DNA of 64,000 nt from Sva-07 sp963710625 (GTDB lineage Bacteria; Actinomycetota; Acidimicrobiia; Acidimicrobiales; Ilumatobacteraceae). The notes under the pieces were generated by a model, which had not been told where the DNA came from, searched no databases, and worked only from the letters and a program-made list of their open reading frames with translations. This document shows, piece after piece, positions 23,605 to 33,002 of the stretch (position 1 is the stretch's first letter; the number at the start of each line of letters is the position of its first letter). The position numbers and the translations under genes were made by a program. The DNA is taken from contig CAVQBG010000022.1 of the NCBI GenBank assembly GCA_963710625.1, positions 62,001 to 126,000 on the forward strand, given 5' to 3'.

Positions 23605-24408
23605 TCAGGCGTCGATCGTCGCGATGAGCTCGAGGAGTGCGTCGTGGACACCTGGGGCGGCAGCGACCGTCGCCGATGTTCCCGCTCGGCCCCGTGCGAA
23701 GTCGGAGGTTCGGGCGCCGGCTTCCGCCGCGATCAACACGCCGGCAGCGAGGTCCCAGGAGTTCAGGTACTCCTCGAAGTAGGCGTCGAGACGTCCGCAG
23801 GCAACGAGGCAGAGGTCGATCGCCGCCGAGCCGAGGCGCCGGACGTCACGCACCGCAGGCAGCACTTCGGTGAGCCGTCGGGCCTGGGCCGTACGCCGCT
23901 CGGCGGAGTAGCTGAACCCTGTGCCGACGAGTGCTTCGGAGAGGACGTTCGCCGACGAGCAGTGGATCGCGTCGCCGTTGCGGGTCGCACCGTCCCCGCG
24001 AGCGGCGGAGAACAACTCGTCGGTCACGGGGGCGTACACGGCGCCGACCAGCGGTCCGTCGCCGTCGACGACTGCCACGGAGGTACACCAGCTCGGAAGG
24101 TCGTACACGAAGTTCGCGGTGCCGTCGATCGGATCGACGTGCCACGCGAGTCCGGATGTGCCGACGTGATCGGCCCCTTCCTCGCCGACGATCGAGTCGT
24201 CCGGTCGTCGTGTGCGGATGGCATCGACGATCAGACGCTCGGCGGCACGGTCGAACTCGGTGACGGGATCCGTCGGGCTGGACTTCGTGTCGTGGGCGAC
24301 CGGTTGCCCGACGCCGAGCCGCCGCCGTCCGACGAGGGCGTCGGTGCCGGCCTGCACGGCCAGCGCCTCGGCGAACGACCGGAGTTCAGCGCGGAGCGTG
24401 TCCGGCAC
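23605..24408 (-). CDS. Inositol monophosphatase family enzyme
   Basis: 267 aa. The Li-sensitive, Mg-dependent phosphatase motifs are present: SIVGEEG, WHVDPIDGTANFVYDLP and NSWDLAAGVLIAAEAGA. The family includes inositol-1-phosphatase, histidinol-phosphatase (HisN) and PAP/fructose-bisphosphatase enzymes, and sequence alone does not separate these. Inositol phosphatase would fit with phosphatidylinositol lipids and the PimB-like enzyme. The start is GTG 24408, inside the 3' end of the next gene (23-nt overlap). Confidence 0.85.
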   Translation of the reverse strand: MPDTLRAELRSFAEALAVQAGTDALVGRRRLGVGQPVAHDTKSSPTDPVTEFDRAAERLIVDAIRTRRPDDSIVGEEGADHVGTSGLAWHVDPIDGTANFVYDLPSWCTSVAVVDGDGPLVGAVYAPVTDELFSAARGDGATRNGDAIHCSSANVLSEALVGTGFSYSAERRTAQARRLTEVLPAVRDVRRLGSAAIDLCLVACGRLDAYFEEYLNSWDLAAGVLIAAEAGARTSDFARGRAGTSATVAAAPGVHDALLELIATIDA

Positions 24409-24679
24409 CGGTGCGGTCCTCGATCTCGCGCCACTCGCCGATCGCCCGCATCACCAGTACGGCGACGACCGCCATGCCACCGGCGGCGGCCAGCGCACCG
24501 ACCAGGAGCCCGACGCCGGTCCAGACGCCGCAGTCGCCTTCGCACTGCAGCGAGACCAGCGAGTAGCCGATCAGCGCTCCGGCCAGGCCGCTCAGGCAGA
24601 TCGCCGCGAACGCCGTGATGCGCACGGTGACCGACGGCAGTGCCGAGAGTTGACCGTCGGGCTCCTCGGACACGCTCAC
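24386..24679 (-). CDS. Small two-TM membrane protein
   Basis: 97 aa from GTG 24679 (GTG 24673 is also possible). Two hydrophobic segments are seen: VRITAFAAICLSGLAGALIGYSL, and VWTGVGLLVGALAAAGGMAVVAVLV. A CEGDC motif lies between them on the predicted outside, and the tail is cytoplasmic and charged. No known family is recognised. It is divergent from dinB and overlaps the phosphatase gene by 23 nt, so the two are likely co-transcribed. Confidence 0.6.
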   Translation of the reverse strand: MSVSEEPDGQLSALPSVTVRITAFAAICLSGLAGALIGYSLVSLQCEGDCGVWTGVGLLVGALAAAGGMAVVAVLVMRAIGEWREIEDRTGAGHAPR

Positions 24680-24704
24680 GGCGACGCAGCGTACCGGCCA
24701 GACT

Positions 24705-25991
24705 GTGGCCGTGGCCCGGCCCCGACAGATCCTCCACGTCGACATGGACGCCTTCTTCGTGTCGGTGGAGTTGCGGCGGCGACCGGAACTCGTGGGGCAG
24801 CCGGTGGTGGTCGGTGGCACGGGTCGGCGGGGCGTCGTGGCCGCGGCATCCTACGAAGCGAGGCGCTTCGGGGTGCACTCGGCGATGCCGTCGGTGGTTG
24901 CGAAGCGCCGATGTGCACACGCCGTCTTCCTCCCGGGCGACCATGCGCTGTACAGCGAGGTGAGCGGCCAGGTGCGGGCGATCTTCGACCGGTACACGCC
25001 GCTGGTCGAACCGCTGTCGCTGGACGAGGCGTTCCTCGACGTCACCGGATCGATCGGCCTGTTCGGACCCGCGCCGGAGATCGCCCGGCGGATCCGCGCC
25101 GAGGTGGCCGACGAACTGCACCTCACCTGCTCGGTCGGCGTGGCACCGAACAAGTTCCTCGCCAAGCTGGCGTCGGTCGAGGCGAAGCCGATCGCATCGC
25201 CCGGCGGCGTCGAACCCGGCCCTGGTGTGGTCGTGGTCGGTCAGGACACCGTCGACGCGTTCCTCGGTCCGCTCCCGGTGGAGCGCCTCTGGGGCGTCGG
25301 TCCCGCCACGCTCGACAAGCTCCATCGCATCGGCGTGCGGCGGGTGGCCGACCTGGTGACGGTCGACGAGCGGGTGCTCGCCACCTCGCTCGGCGGATCG
25401 CAGGCACGGCATCTCTCGGCGCTGGCACGGGGAATCGACGATCGGCCGGTCGAACCCGAACGTGAAGCCAAGTCGATCGGCCACGAGGAGACCTTCGAGA
25501 TCGACAAGCACGAGGTCGCGGAGTTGCGCCGAGAACTCGTCCGCCTGGCCGATGCCGTCGCGCAACGTCTCCGCCGTGCCGATGTCGGCGCACGGACGCT
25601 CACGTTGAAGCTCCGATTCGACAGCGGTTTCCAGACGATCACCCGGTCGGTGACGAGCGGCGAACCGGTCGACCTCGCACCGGAGATCGTGGCGCTGCTC
25701 GCGCCGCTGCTCGACTCGATCGATCCATCGCCCGGGATCCGGCTGCTCGGGGTGTCGGGTTCGAATCTGACACCGATGGTTCGCCAGCTGACGCTGGAGT
25801 CCGCCTCGGAGTCCGTGCCGGACTGGTCGGCGGCGACGGGGGCGCTCGACGAGATCCGTGAACGTTTCGGAACCGCGGCGATCGGGCCGGCGAGCGCACT
25901 CGAGTCCGGACGATTTCGCGTCGTCCGCCCTGGTGAACAGCAGTGGGGGCCCGGTGAGGTGGCCCGGCCGAACCCCAACGACGTCGAGTGA
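24705..25991 (+). CDS. dinB: DNA polymerase IV (Y-family)
   Basis: 428 aa. Catalytic motifs are VDMDAFFVSVE and LSLDEAFLDVTGS; the palm continues with CSVGVAPNKFLAKLAS. Thumb and little-finger domains follow (ERLWGVGPATLDKLHRIG; AKSIGHEETFE). It performs translesion synthesis. The final residues show no clear beta-clamp motif; RQLTLES (~365) is a weak candidate. The start is GTG 24705, or GTG 24711 two codons later. No SOS box was found upstream. Confidence 0.93.
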   Translation: MAVARPRQILHVDMDAFFVSVELRRRPELVGQPVVVGGTGRRGVVAAASYEARRFGVHSAMPSVVAKRRCAHAVFLPGDHALYSEVSGQVRAIFDRYTPLVEPLSLDEAFLDVTGSIGLFGPAPEIARRIRAEVADELHLTCSVGVAPNKFLAKLASVEAKPIASPGGVEPGPGVVVVGQDTVDAFLGPLPVERLWGVGPATLDKLHRIGVRRVADLVTVDERVLATSLGGSQARHLSALARGIDDRPVEPEREAKSIGHEETFEIDKHEVAELRRELVRLADAVAQRLRRADVGARTLTLKLRFDSGFQTITRSVTSGEPVDLAPEIVALLAPLLDSIDPSPGIRLLGVSGSNLTPMVRQLTLESASESVPDWSAATGALDEIRERFGTAAIGPASALESGRFRVVRPGEQQWGPGEVARPNPNDVE

Positions 25992-26084
25992 GCCCGAGGC
26001 GCGCGGGAACGATCGCTGGAAAAGAGTGTCGAAGAACCGCCCCACCGCGTTGAGGAACGCCCCAGAACGTGCGATGATGTCGGC

Positions 26085-26414
26085 GTGCCTCTCTCCGAGG
26101 AAGAACAGCGCATCCTGCGCCAGATCGAGCAGCAGCTCGAACAGGACCCGACGTTCTCCCAACGCGGCTATCGCGTGTCCCGTCGCCGCTCGCTGCTGTT
26201 GACGTTCGGCCTCGTGGTCGGCCTCGTGATCACCATCGGCGGTCTCGCCGTCAATTTCGTGGTCGCCTTCGCCGGGTTCGTCCTGGTCCTGGTGATGGCG
26301 ATCATGCTCGAACAGGAGCTCCGCCTCCTCGGACGCGAGCGCCTCGGGCAGCTGCCGATCTCGGCCTGGCTGAGTGGCCGCCGGCCCGACGTCGACGACG
26401 ACGTCAATCACTGA
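26085..26414 (+). CDS. DUF3040 membrane protein
   Basis: 109 aa. The N-terminal MPLSEEEQRILRQIEQQLEQD is the DUF3040 signature, followed by a basic stretch and two adjacent hydrophobic segments (LLLTFGLVVGLVITIGGLAV and FVVAFAGFVLVLVMAIM). In many actinobacteria this gene lies just upstream of mraZ, and its function is unknown. The start is GTG 26085. It is convergent with the transglutaminase gene, 7 nt apart. Confidence 0.9.
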   Translation: MPLSEEEQRILRQIEQQLEQDPTFSQRGYRVSRRRSLLLTFGLVVGLVITIGGLAVNFVVAFAGFVLVLVMAIMLEQELRLLGRERLGQLPISAWLSGRRPDVDDDVNH

Positions 26415-26421
26415 ACGATCG

Positions 26422-28656
26422 TCATCCCCAGTCGGTGAAGTAGCGGCGCACCCGCTCGGGCAGCGAGGCGGAGTCGTGGACCGCCCGATCGATCTGTTTG
26501 GCCCAGTTGCGACAGTTGCGCATCGTGCTCGAACCGTAGGTGCCCACGTCGTCGAAGCCGGCCGCACCTTCGGGGCGGTACGTAGCGGTGGTCACGGCGT
26601 CGGCGAGCAGTGTGACGGGTCGAGCCACGATCGGGAAATGGTCGGAGGTCGCGGCGGCGGTCTCGAGGGGTGTCTGCGAGGCCGCCACGGGTACGCCGAC
26701 CTCGGCGAGCGACGAGAGCGAGTGGCTCCACAGCCGGGCGAGCTGGCGCTCGGGCGAATGTCGGCTCGAACGGGCACGCAGTCGCCTCACGAGCGGCGGT
26801 GCGGCCACCACTGCGGCGAGCACGAGCAGCACCAGTACCCAGCGGCCGCGGGTGTCGCTGCGGTCCGCGGTCGCCGTGGCGTCGTCGGTGGTCGGGTCGG
26901 CACCGGTGGGATCGGCGAACTCGTCGGGGATGTTGAGATCGAGCGGGCCGTCGGAGGGGGTCCGAGCGATCGTGGTCGGGGGCACCCCCGCATCGTCACC
27001 GGTGTTCTCGGACTGCTCCGACGGGGTGGTGTCCTGCTGCGCTGCGAGGCCGGTGTAGTTCTCGGCGCCCGGCGCTCCTCGACCAGGCGTCGGCTCGAAC
27101 GCCACCCATCCGAGTCCCTCGAACCACACCTCGGGCCAGGCGTGCGCATTCCGACCCAGCACCGAGTACGTGCCCGGGGTGACCTCGGTCCCCGACGTGA
27201 AGCCGACGGCCACCCGTGCGGGGTGACCGAGCGTGCGCATCATCGCGGCGAAGGTGCCCGCGAACTGCTCGCAGTACCCGATCCGGTCGCGGAGGAACGC
27301 CTCGATCGCGTTGTTGCCATGACCCGACTGCACGTCGAGGCTGTAGTCGAACTGGGTCTGGAACCAGTTCTGCAGGGTGCGAGCGGCGTCGTATGCGTTG
27401 GTCGTGCCCGCCGTGACCTCCGCAGCGGTCTCTGCCACCACGTCGGGAAGATCGTCGGGCAGGCTCGTGTAGATCGGATCGCCGGCGTCGATGGAGGTGG
27501 CCGTCGCGAGCGCCGCGGGCTCGAAACGCGGCGAGGCCGACACGATGTCGATCAGGTCGCCCTCCTCGAGGTCGTCGTCGACCGTCACCAGCGTCGATGT
27601 CTCCGCCACCCAGCGCAGGTCGTCGGGGCCGGTCGCCTGGAACGGATCGGGAGCGGCGGGCACCAGCGAGCCCCCGAGCCCGACGATCTCGATCTGCTGG
27701 CGGAGCTCGACGGCTCCGGTTCGGGGAGCGGCGAGCGTGGTGTCGGCCGACTGGAGCGGGCGTTCGGGCAGCCGCCACGTCGTGCCGTTGAAGTCGGGGA
27801 GTGCCGACGACCGCCAGTACGACTCGAAGTCGGCGCGCACGCGGAACAACTCGTTGTCGGAGCGATTCGTGAGACGTGACCGGATGTCGACCAGCGGGCT
27901 GACCACCTCGGTGACGCCACCCCCGCGGCCACGGGTCTCGTACAGCGGTGCGGCGTCGGCGCCCGGCAACCGGGGCCCGACGAAACCGGCGGCGGCGGCG
28001 ACGATCACGGCTGTGGCGATCACCGCGGGCCAGACCCGTCGGAGCGGAACCGACGTGGCGGAGCGGTGTACCGACGGCTGGTGGTACGCGCGCAGCACCG
28101 CGGTGGTGGCCACCCCGACGCCGACGAGCACGATCGTGAGCGTGATGCGCAGCCGGTCGTCGCCGACCGCGCCGACGAAGACGAACAACACCCCGCCCGG
28201 CACCAGCGTTTCGGCTCGGGCCAGGGCGCGGAACGCGAACACGTCGGCGAGCACCACTGCGAGACCGATCCCGATCGCCGCGAGCACGTCCCATCCGGCG
28301 CCGTAGACCACGGGCGCCACCGCGGTGCTGAACTGCTGGCGCACCCCGGTGAGCTCCGCCTGGAACAGGTCCCAGGTGGCGCTCGTCGGCGACCCCCAGG
28401 CGAACGTCTCGGGATAGAAGAGCGCGGCGATCGTCCAGACCACGGCGATCGCTCCGACCGGAACGGCGACCCAGGAACTGATCGAGCGGCGACGCAGCAG
28501 GAGCCCGGCGCCGTGCCCGACGACGATCACGACGATCATGTCGCGCAGGAAGTCCCAGCCCGAGAACACCCGGGCATACCCGGCGGCCACGGCCAGCGAG
28601 AACGCCGCTACTGCGCCAGTGGCGCCGAGGTCGCTCGCCCACGACGGTCGCGTCAC
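26422..28656 (-). CDS. Membrane transglutaminase-like protein (TgpA/DUF3488 type)
   Basis: 744 aa. Six or so TM helices occupy residues ~10-215. The extracytoplasmic part carries a transglutaminase core with the Cys in DRIGYCEQFAGTFAAMMRTLG, the His in GRNAHAWPEVWFEGLGWVAFEPTPG and the acidic residue in the FEPTPG turn. A last TM helix (WVLVLLVLAAVVAAPPLV) precedes a C-terminal cytoplasmic DUF4129-like tail (RQLARLWSHSLSSL). With MoxR and DUF58 it forms a widespread three-gene operon of uncertain substrate. GTG 28656 overlaps the DUF58 stop by 4 nt; the very long frame further upstream is a shadow of that gene. Confidence 0.88.
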   Translation of the reverse strand: MTRPSWASDLGATGAVAAFSLAVAAGYARVFSGWDFLRDMIVVIVVGHGAGLLLRRRSISSWVAVPVGAIAVVWTIAALFYPETFAWGSPTSATWDLFQAELTGVRQQFSTAVAPVVYGAGWDVLAAIGIGLAVVLADVFAFRALARAETLVPGGVLFVFVGAVGDDRLRITLTIVLVGVGVATTAVLRAYHQPSVHRSATSVPLRRVWPAVIATAVIVAAAAGFVGPRLPGADAAPLYETRGRGGGVTEVVSPLVDIRSRLTNRSDNELFRVRADFESYWRSSALPDFNGTTWRLPERPLQSADTTLAAPRTGAVELRQQIEIVGLGGSLVPAAPDPFQATGPDDLRWVAETSTLVTVDDDLEEGDLIDIVSASPRFEPAALATATSIDAGDPIYTSLPDDLPDVVAETAAEVTAGTTNAYDAARTLQNWFQTQFDYSLDVQSGHGNNAIEAFLRDRIGYCEQFAGTFAAMMRTLGHPARVAVGFTSGTEVTPGTYSVLGRNAHAWPEVWFEGLGWVAFEPTPGRGAPGAENYTGLAAQQDTTPSEQSENTGDDAGVPPTTIARTPSDGPLDLNIPDEFADPTGADPTTDDATATADRSDTRGRWVLVLLVLAAVVAAPPLVRRLRARSSRHSPERQLARLWSHSLSSLAEVGVPVAASQTPLETAAATSDHFPIVARPVTLLADAVTTATYRPEGAAGFDDVGTYGSSTMRNCRNWAKQIDRAVHDSASLPERVRRYFTDWG

Positions 28657-29810
28657 GACGCCGACTCCATCAGATCGACCCGGCCGCGTCCCGACAGGGT
28701 CTGCCAGGACCGCACGAATTCCTCGTCGGACCGCGCGCTGATGCTCAGGACGCCGCCCGACGCCTCGTCGGTCGCGACGAGCAGCGCCGTGACCGTCGGA
28801 TCGACGATCGAGCGCGCAACTCGCCAGGCGAGACCATCGGGAGAACCGGTGATCACGACGGTGAGCCCGAGGCCGTCGCCGGTCTCGCGGTCGAGGACCG
28901 CCATCGGCGCTGAGCTCGGTTCGATGCGGGCCAGCACGCGCGAGGTGTGGATGCCCACCTCGGGACCTCGCAGGTCGATCCCGCCGGCGGTGACGAACCG
29001 CGTCGACAGCCCTGCGCGCACGGCACTGGACACGAGGCTCGCCGCTGCCGTCACCCCGCGTTCGAAGGCGGCAGCGTCCGGGTGCGCGTCGGGCGACGCA
29101 TCGAACACCACCGTGCACCGATGGAGGCCCTCGACGGCGTACTCCTTCACCATCAGGGCGTCGGAGCGCGCCGATGCCTTCCAGTGGATGCTCCGCGGCT
29201 CGTCGCCGTCGGCGTACTCGCGCAGCCCGTGGAACTCTCCCGGGCCGAGGCGGCGGGCCTTGTCGAGCAAGGCGTTGCCGAGCGCGCCCTGACCCAGTTT
29301 GGGCATGTCGAGTGCGAACGCACGCGGGGCGACGACCACCTCGTCGGTGCCGGCCGCCAAGCCTGCCGTGCGTGCGATGCCGAGAGGGTCGCGGAGTTCG
29401 GCCTCGAGCGGACCGAGCACGATCACGCCGCGCACTGCACTGGGCAGCGAGTAGCCCGTCGTGCTGTGCTGATCGCGGGCCATCGGGTCGATCGGGAGGC
29501 GAGCGGCGTGGTCGGCGCTCATGGTGCGCCGTACCGACTCGCACAACACGAACGCCGCGGAGCGGATCGATCCTCGGTGGTGGAGGTGCAGGTCGACCCG
29601 CCCGGTGTCGCCGGCCACGAGCACCGCAGGATGGATCCAGCGGGTGGCTTCGATCCGCGGGCGGCGCAGATTGACGTAGGCGAGCGCGGCGACCACGGCC
29701 GCGAAGCAGCCGGCGCCGATCACGAACAGCTCGATCACGCCGAAGACCCGCCCGATGGCGACCGCGACCACTCCGGCGACCAGGAGCACGAACCCCTGCC
29801 GGGTCAGCAC
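28653..29810 (-). CDS. DUF58 protein, MoxR partner
   Basis: 385 aa. Two N-terminal TM helices (FVLLVAGVVAVAIGRVFGVIELFVIGAGCF, split) are followed by a beta-rich region. The DUF58 signature is GEFHGLREYADGDEPRSIHWKASAR (residues ~215-240), and a VWA-like C-terminal half contains VVFDASPDAHPDAAAFERGV. DUF58 proteins are thought to be acted on by the MoxR AAA+ ATPase. The GTG at 29810 is 17 nt after the moxR stop, and no better start is in frame. Confidence 0.88.
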   Translation of the reverse strand: MLTRQGFVLLVAGVVAVAIGRVFGVIELFVIGAGCFAAVVAALAYVNLRRPRIEATRWIHPAVLVAGDTGRVDLHLHHRGSIRSAAFVLCESVRRTMSADHAARLPIDPMARDQHSTTGYSLPSAVRGVIVLGPLEAELRDPLGIARTAGLAAGTDEVVVAPRAFALDMPKLGQGALGNALLDKARRLGPGEFHGLREYADGDEPRSIHWKASARSDALMVKEYAVEGLHRCTVVFDASPDAHPDAAAFERGVTAAASLVSSAVRAGLSTRFVTAGGIDLRGPEVGIHTSRVLARIEPSSAPMAVLDRETGDGLGLTVVITGSPDGLAWRVARSIVDPTVTALLVATDEASGGVLSISARSDEEFVRSWQTLSGRGRVDLMESAS

Positions 29811-29826
29811 GACAGCCGCCGAGGCA

Positions 29827-30831
29827 TCACCGCGGCACCGGCACCGGGACCGCGTCGAACACTTCGCTGATCGCGTCAGCGGCGGACAGTTGAGCGCCGT
29901 GCTCGGATCGAACCACGATCCGATGGCACAGCGAGGCATGAGCGACCGCCTTGACGTCGTCGGGCGTCGCGTAGTTGCGCCCTCGGGCGGCTGCGTGTGC
30001 ACGCGATGCGGCCGCGAGTTGGAGTGTGGCCCGGGGGGACAGCCCGAGTTCGATCGACGGGTGGCGCCGACTCGTCTCGGCGAGGTCGACGAGATACGAC
30101 TTCAGTGCCCGCGCGACGTGGACCCCTCGGACTGCGGCGATCATGCTGCGCACCTCGTCGGCCGACACGACGGGCTCGAGCGATGCGAGGGCGCCGGCCG
30201 AGCCCTGCGAGTCGAGCATCTCCATCTCCGCGGCCCGGCCCGGGTAGCCGATGGCGATGCGCAGCAGGAACCGGTCGAGTTGGCTCTCGGGCAGCCGGTA
30301 CGTGCCCTCCTGGTCGATCGGGTTCTGCGTGGCGATCACCATGAACGGCGGGTCGAGCGGACGGCTCCGTCCGTCGGCGGTGATCTGACGCTCCTCCATC
30401 GCCTCGAGCAGCGCCGACTGGGTCTTGGGTGAGGCACGGTTGATCTCGTCGGCGAGGACGATGTTGGCGAACAGCGGGCCGGGCTCGAAGTTGAACGTCT
30501 CGGTGGAGCGTTGATAGACGCTGACCCCCACGAGATCGGTCGGGAGGAGGTCGGGGGTGAACTGGATCCGCTTCCAGCTGCACTGGATCGACGCCGCGAG
30601 CGCCTTCGCGAGGCTCGTCTTGCCGACGCCGGGGACGTCCTCGACCAGCAGGTGACCCTCGGCGAGCAGGCACATCACGGCGAGTTCGATCGTGTCGACC
30701 TTGCCACGCAGCACCTGGGCGACGTTCGCGGTGATCGCGTCGAACAGGTCGGCGAAACCGCGCATGGGCGCGGACTGGCTGGGGTCGTCCGTCATCGTCG
30801 GCACTCCGTCGTCGGCGATCTCGATACTCAC
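29827..30831 (-). CDS. MoxR-family AAA+ ATPase
   Basis: 334 aa. Walker A is VEDVPGVGKTSLAKAL and Walker B is ANIVLADEINRASPKTQSALLEAMEE. Sensor 1 (FMVIATQNPIDQEGTYRLPESQLDRF) and a helical lid with LSPRATLQLAAASRAHAA follow. MoxR ATPases act as chaperones for VWA/DUF58 client proteins. It is first in the moxR-DUF58-transglutaminase operon and divergent from the disrupted ROK gene (57 bp apart). Confidence 0.93.
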   Translation of the reverse strand: MSIEIADDGVPTMTDDPSQSAPMRGFADLFDAITANVAQVLRGKVDTIELAVMCLLAEGHLLVEDVPGVGKTSLAKALAASIQCSWKRIQFTPDLLPTDLVGVSVYQRSTETFNFEPGPLFANIVLADEINRASPKTQSALLEAMEERQITADGRSRPLDPPFMVIATQNPIDQEGTYRLPESQLDRFLLRIAIGYPGRAAEMEMLDSQGSAGALASLEPVVSADEVRSMIAAVRGVHVARALKSYLVDLAETSRRHPSIELGLSPRATLQLAAASRAHAAARGRNYATPDDVKAVAHASLCHRIVVRSEHGAQLSAADAISEVFDAVPVPVPR

Positions 30832-30888
30832 CGCCGGAAGGGTAGACGCACCGGCCGGGACGTGACAGTCGGACTAGGTTCGTTCCCC

Positions 30889-31753
30889 GTGAGTTTCGAA
30901 GGCGGAACGGTGCTGTCGGTGGTGGTCGACCCGGAACGCCTGGCCGCCGGCATCGTCGACCCGAACGGCGATGTCCTCGTCCGCGATCGTGTCGGTGCGC
31001 CGGGGCGTGAGGTGTGGCGGTCGTTGGAGCAGCTCGTCGGCCGCGTCCTCGCGGCCAGACCCGACGACGTCGCCCCGCCGGTGGCGGTGGGTGTCAGCTG
31101 CGCCGGCCCGATCGACCAGGCGGCAGGGTCGGTGACGCCCACGCTCGTGCCGGCCTGGTCGGCCTTCCCGCTGCGCGACCACCTCCACGACCTCACCGGG
31201 CTCCCGGTGCATCTCGATTCCCTCGCCGGCGCGGCGGCCACCGGTGAGCGATGGGTCGGCGAAGCGGTCGACGTGCCGAGCTTCCTGCTGATGCTGCTCG
31301 ACCAGTCGATCGAATCGGCATGCATCGTCGACGGGCGACGACTGTGGGGCGGCCACGGCAACGCCGGGTCGCTCGCCCACCTCAACGTCGAACCAGGTGG
31401 TGCCACCTGTTCGTGTGGCGCCGCGGGTTGCCTGAACGCCTACGCGTCGAAGGCAGCGCTGGAGGCCGAGATGAACCGCCCGATGCGGCGGGCGACCCCG
31501 TCGATCATCGAACGCACGGGGATCATGGTGGGCCGCGCGAGTCGCGTCCGCGGCGGCGGTGTTCGACGTGTCCACGTTCTTCGTCGCGGGAGCCGTGGCG
31601 GACACCTTCGGCGATCCGTTCCTCGACATCGTGCACCGTGAGGTCACCTCGCGATCGCGCCTCGACCACCTCGCCGGTCTTCGTGTCGTCGAGCTGTCGG
31701 GTTTCAACCAGCCACTCGTCTCGGCTGCCTCGGTCGCGATCAGGGCCGAGTAG
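30889..31753 (+). pseudogene. ROK-family protein interrupted by an apparent 1-nt insertion
   Basis: The first frame encodes a ROK-like protein from GTG 30889 (GTG 30862 is also possible) up to about 31540: VGVSCAGPID, LPVHLDSLAGAAATGE, GGATCSCGAAGCLNAYAS (zinc motif), IIERTGIMVGRA. After that point the frame turns into Arg-rich junk and ends at 31641. Another frame continues the fold to 31753 (AAVFDVSTFFVAGAVADTFGDPFLDIV...SVAIRAE). Removing one base near 31535-31540 (GCGCGA) joins the two into a 287-aa protein. The active site is already atypical: LLMLLDQSIESACIVDG replaces the GTGIGGG loop, and GNAGSLAHLNV the Glu-His motif. Insertion, programmed shift and sequencing error cannot be separated here. 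Confidence 0.75.
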
Positions 31754-31777
31754 GCCCTGCCGAGTAGCCTCTGAGGC

Positions 31778-32998
31778 ATGCAGCCGACCTACACGCCCGA
31801 GGCCGAGGCCTACCGTGAAAAAGTGCAGGCGTTCCTCGCCGAGAAGCTCCCGTCCAACTGGCAGGGCATGGGGGCGCTCGAGGGTGACGACCTCACCGAG
31901 TTCGTCACCGAGTGGCGCAAGACGCTCTACGAAGCGAACTATCTGGCGCCCGGCTGGCCCGTCGAGTACGGCGGCGCCGGGCTCAGCGCCACCGAACAGG
32001 TGATCCTCGCCGAGGAGTTCGCAAAGGCGGGTGTCGTCACCGGCGGGCCCAACGACGTGTTCGGCATCCAGATGCTCGGCAACACGTTGCTGATGTGGGG
32101 CACCGAGGAGCAGAAGCAGCACTATCTGCCGCGGATCCTGTCGGGCGAGGACACCTGGTGCCAGGGCTACTCGGAGCCGAACGCCGGTTCCGACCTGGGC
32201 AACGTCGGGCTCAAGGCCGAACTCGACGGCGACGAATGGGTGTTGAACGGCCAGAAGATCTGGACCTCGGCCGGCCACCTCGCCGATCACATCTTCACCC
32301 TCGCCCGCACCGATCCCGATGCACCCAAGCACAAGGGGATCTCGTTCCTCCTGGTCCCGATGGACCAGCCGGGCATCGAGGTCCGTCCGATCAAGATGAT
32401 CTCGGGTGACAGCGAATTCAACGAGGTGTTCTACACCGACGCCCGATGCCCGAAGGGCGACGTCGTCGGAGGCGTCAACAACGGGTGGGCGGTTGCGATG
32501 TCCCTGCTCGGCTTCGAACGCGGTGAAGCTGCGGCCACCGGCCCGATCCGCTACCAGGCCGAGCTCGACCGGTTGTTCGATCTCGCCCGCGAGCGAGGGG
32601 TGGCCGATGACCCGGTCATTCGCCAGCGTCTCGCGTGGTGCTACTCGAAGGTGCAGATCATGAAGTACCTCGGCCAGCGCACGCTGACGCGGTTCCTCGC
32701 CGGCCATCATCCCGGGCCCGACGGGGCGATCTCGAAGCTCTACTGGAGCGAGTACCACCGCACGGTCACCGAGCTCGCGATCGACATCCTCGGTGCGGAC
32801 GCGTTGTTCACCGAGGGCAGGCCGCCGTCGTCCGCGTTCCAGACCGACGATCCGGGTGCTGCGAACTCGTCGGCATCGTGGGTGGGTACGTTCCTCAATG
32901 CCCGCGCGGGAACGATCTACGCCGGCTCGTCGCAGATCCAGCGCAACATCATCGGTGAGATGATCCTGCAGCTCCCGAAGGAACCGAAGCCGGCCTGA
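31778..32998 (+). CDS. Acyl-CoA dehydrogenase
   Basis: 406 aa, a full-length FAD-dependent acyl-CoA dehydrogenase with N-terminal helical, beta-barrel and C-terminal helical domains. Motifs: YGGAGLSATEQVILAEE, WCQGYSEPNAGSDLGN (FAD/substrate loop), GQKIWTSAGHLADH, and FLNARAGTIYAGSSQIQRNIIGE, where the last part binds FAD. It oxidises an acyl-CoA to its enoyl form; the chain type is unknown. No electron-transfer flavoprotein or thiolase gene is adjacent. A five-nt gap separates it from the next small gene. Confidence 0.92.
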   Translation: MQPTYTPEAEAYREKVQAFLAEKLPSNWQGMGALEGDDLTEFVTEWRKTLYEANYLAPGWPVEYGGAGLSATEQVILAEEFAKAGVVTGGPNDVFGIQMLGNTLLMWGTEEQKQHYLPRILSGEDTWCQGYSEPNAGSDLGNVGLKAELDGDEWVLNGQKIWTSAGHLADHIFTLARTDPDAPKHKGISFLLVPMDQPGIEVRPIKMISGDSEFNEVFYTDARCPKGDVVGGVNNGWAVAMSLLGFERGEAAATGPIRYQAELDRLFDLARERGVADDPVIRQRLAWCYSKVQIMKYLGQRTLTRFLAGHHPGPDGAISKLYWSEYHRTVTELAIDILGADALFTEGRPPSSAFQTDDPGAANSSASWVGTFLNARAGTIYAGSSQIQRNIIGEMILQLPKEPKPA

Positions 32999-33002
32999 GT
33001 AC

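Noticed and set aside
24680..24704. SOS box for dinB
   Set aside because: The 25-nt gap contains no GAAC-N4-GTTC type sequence.
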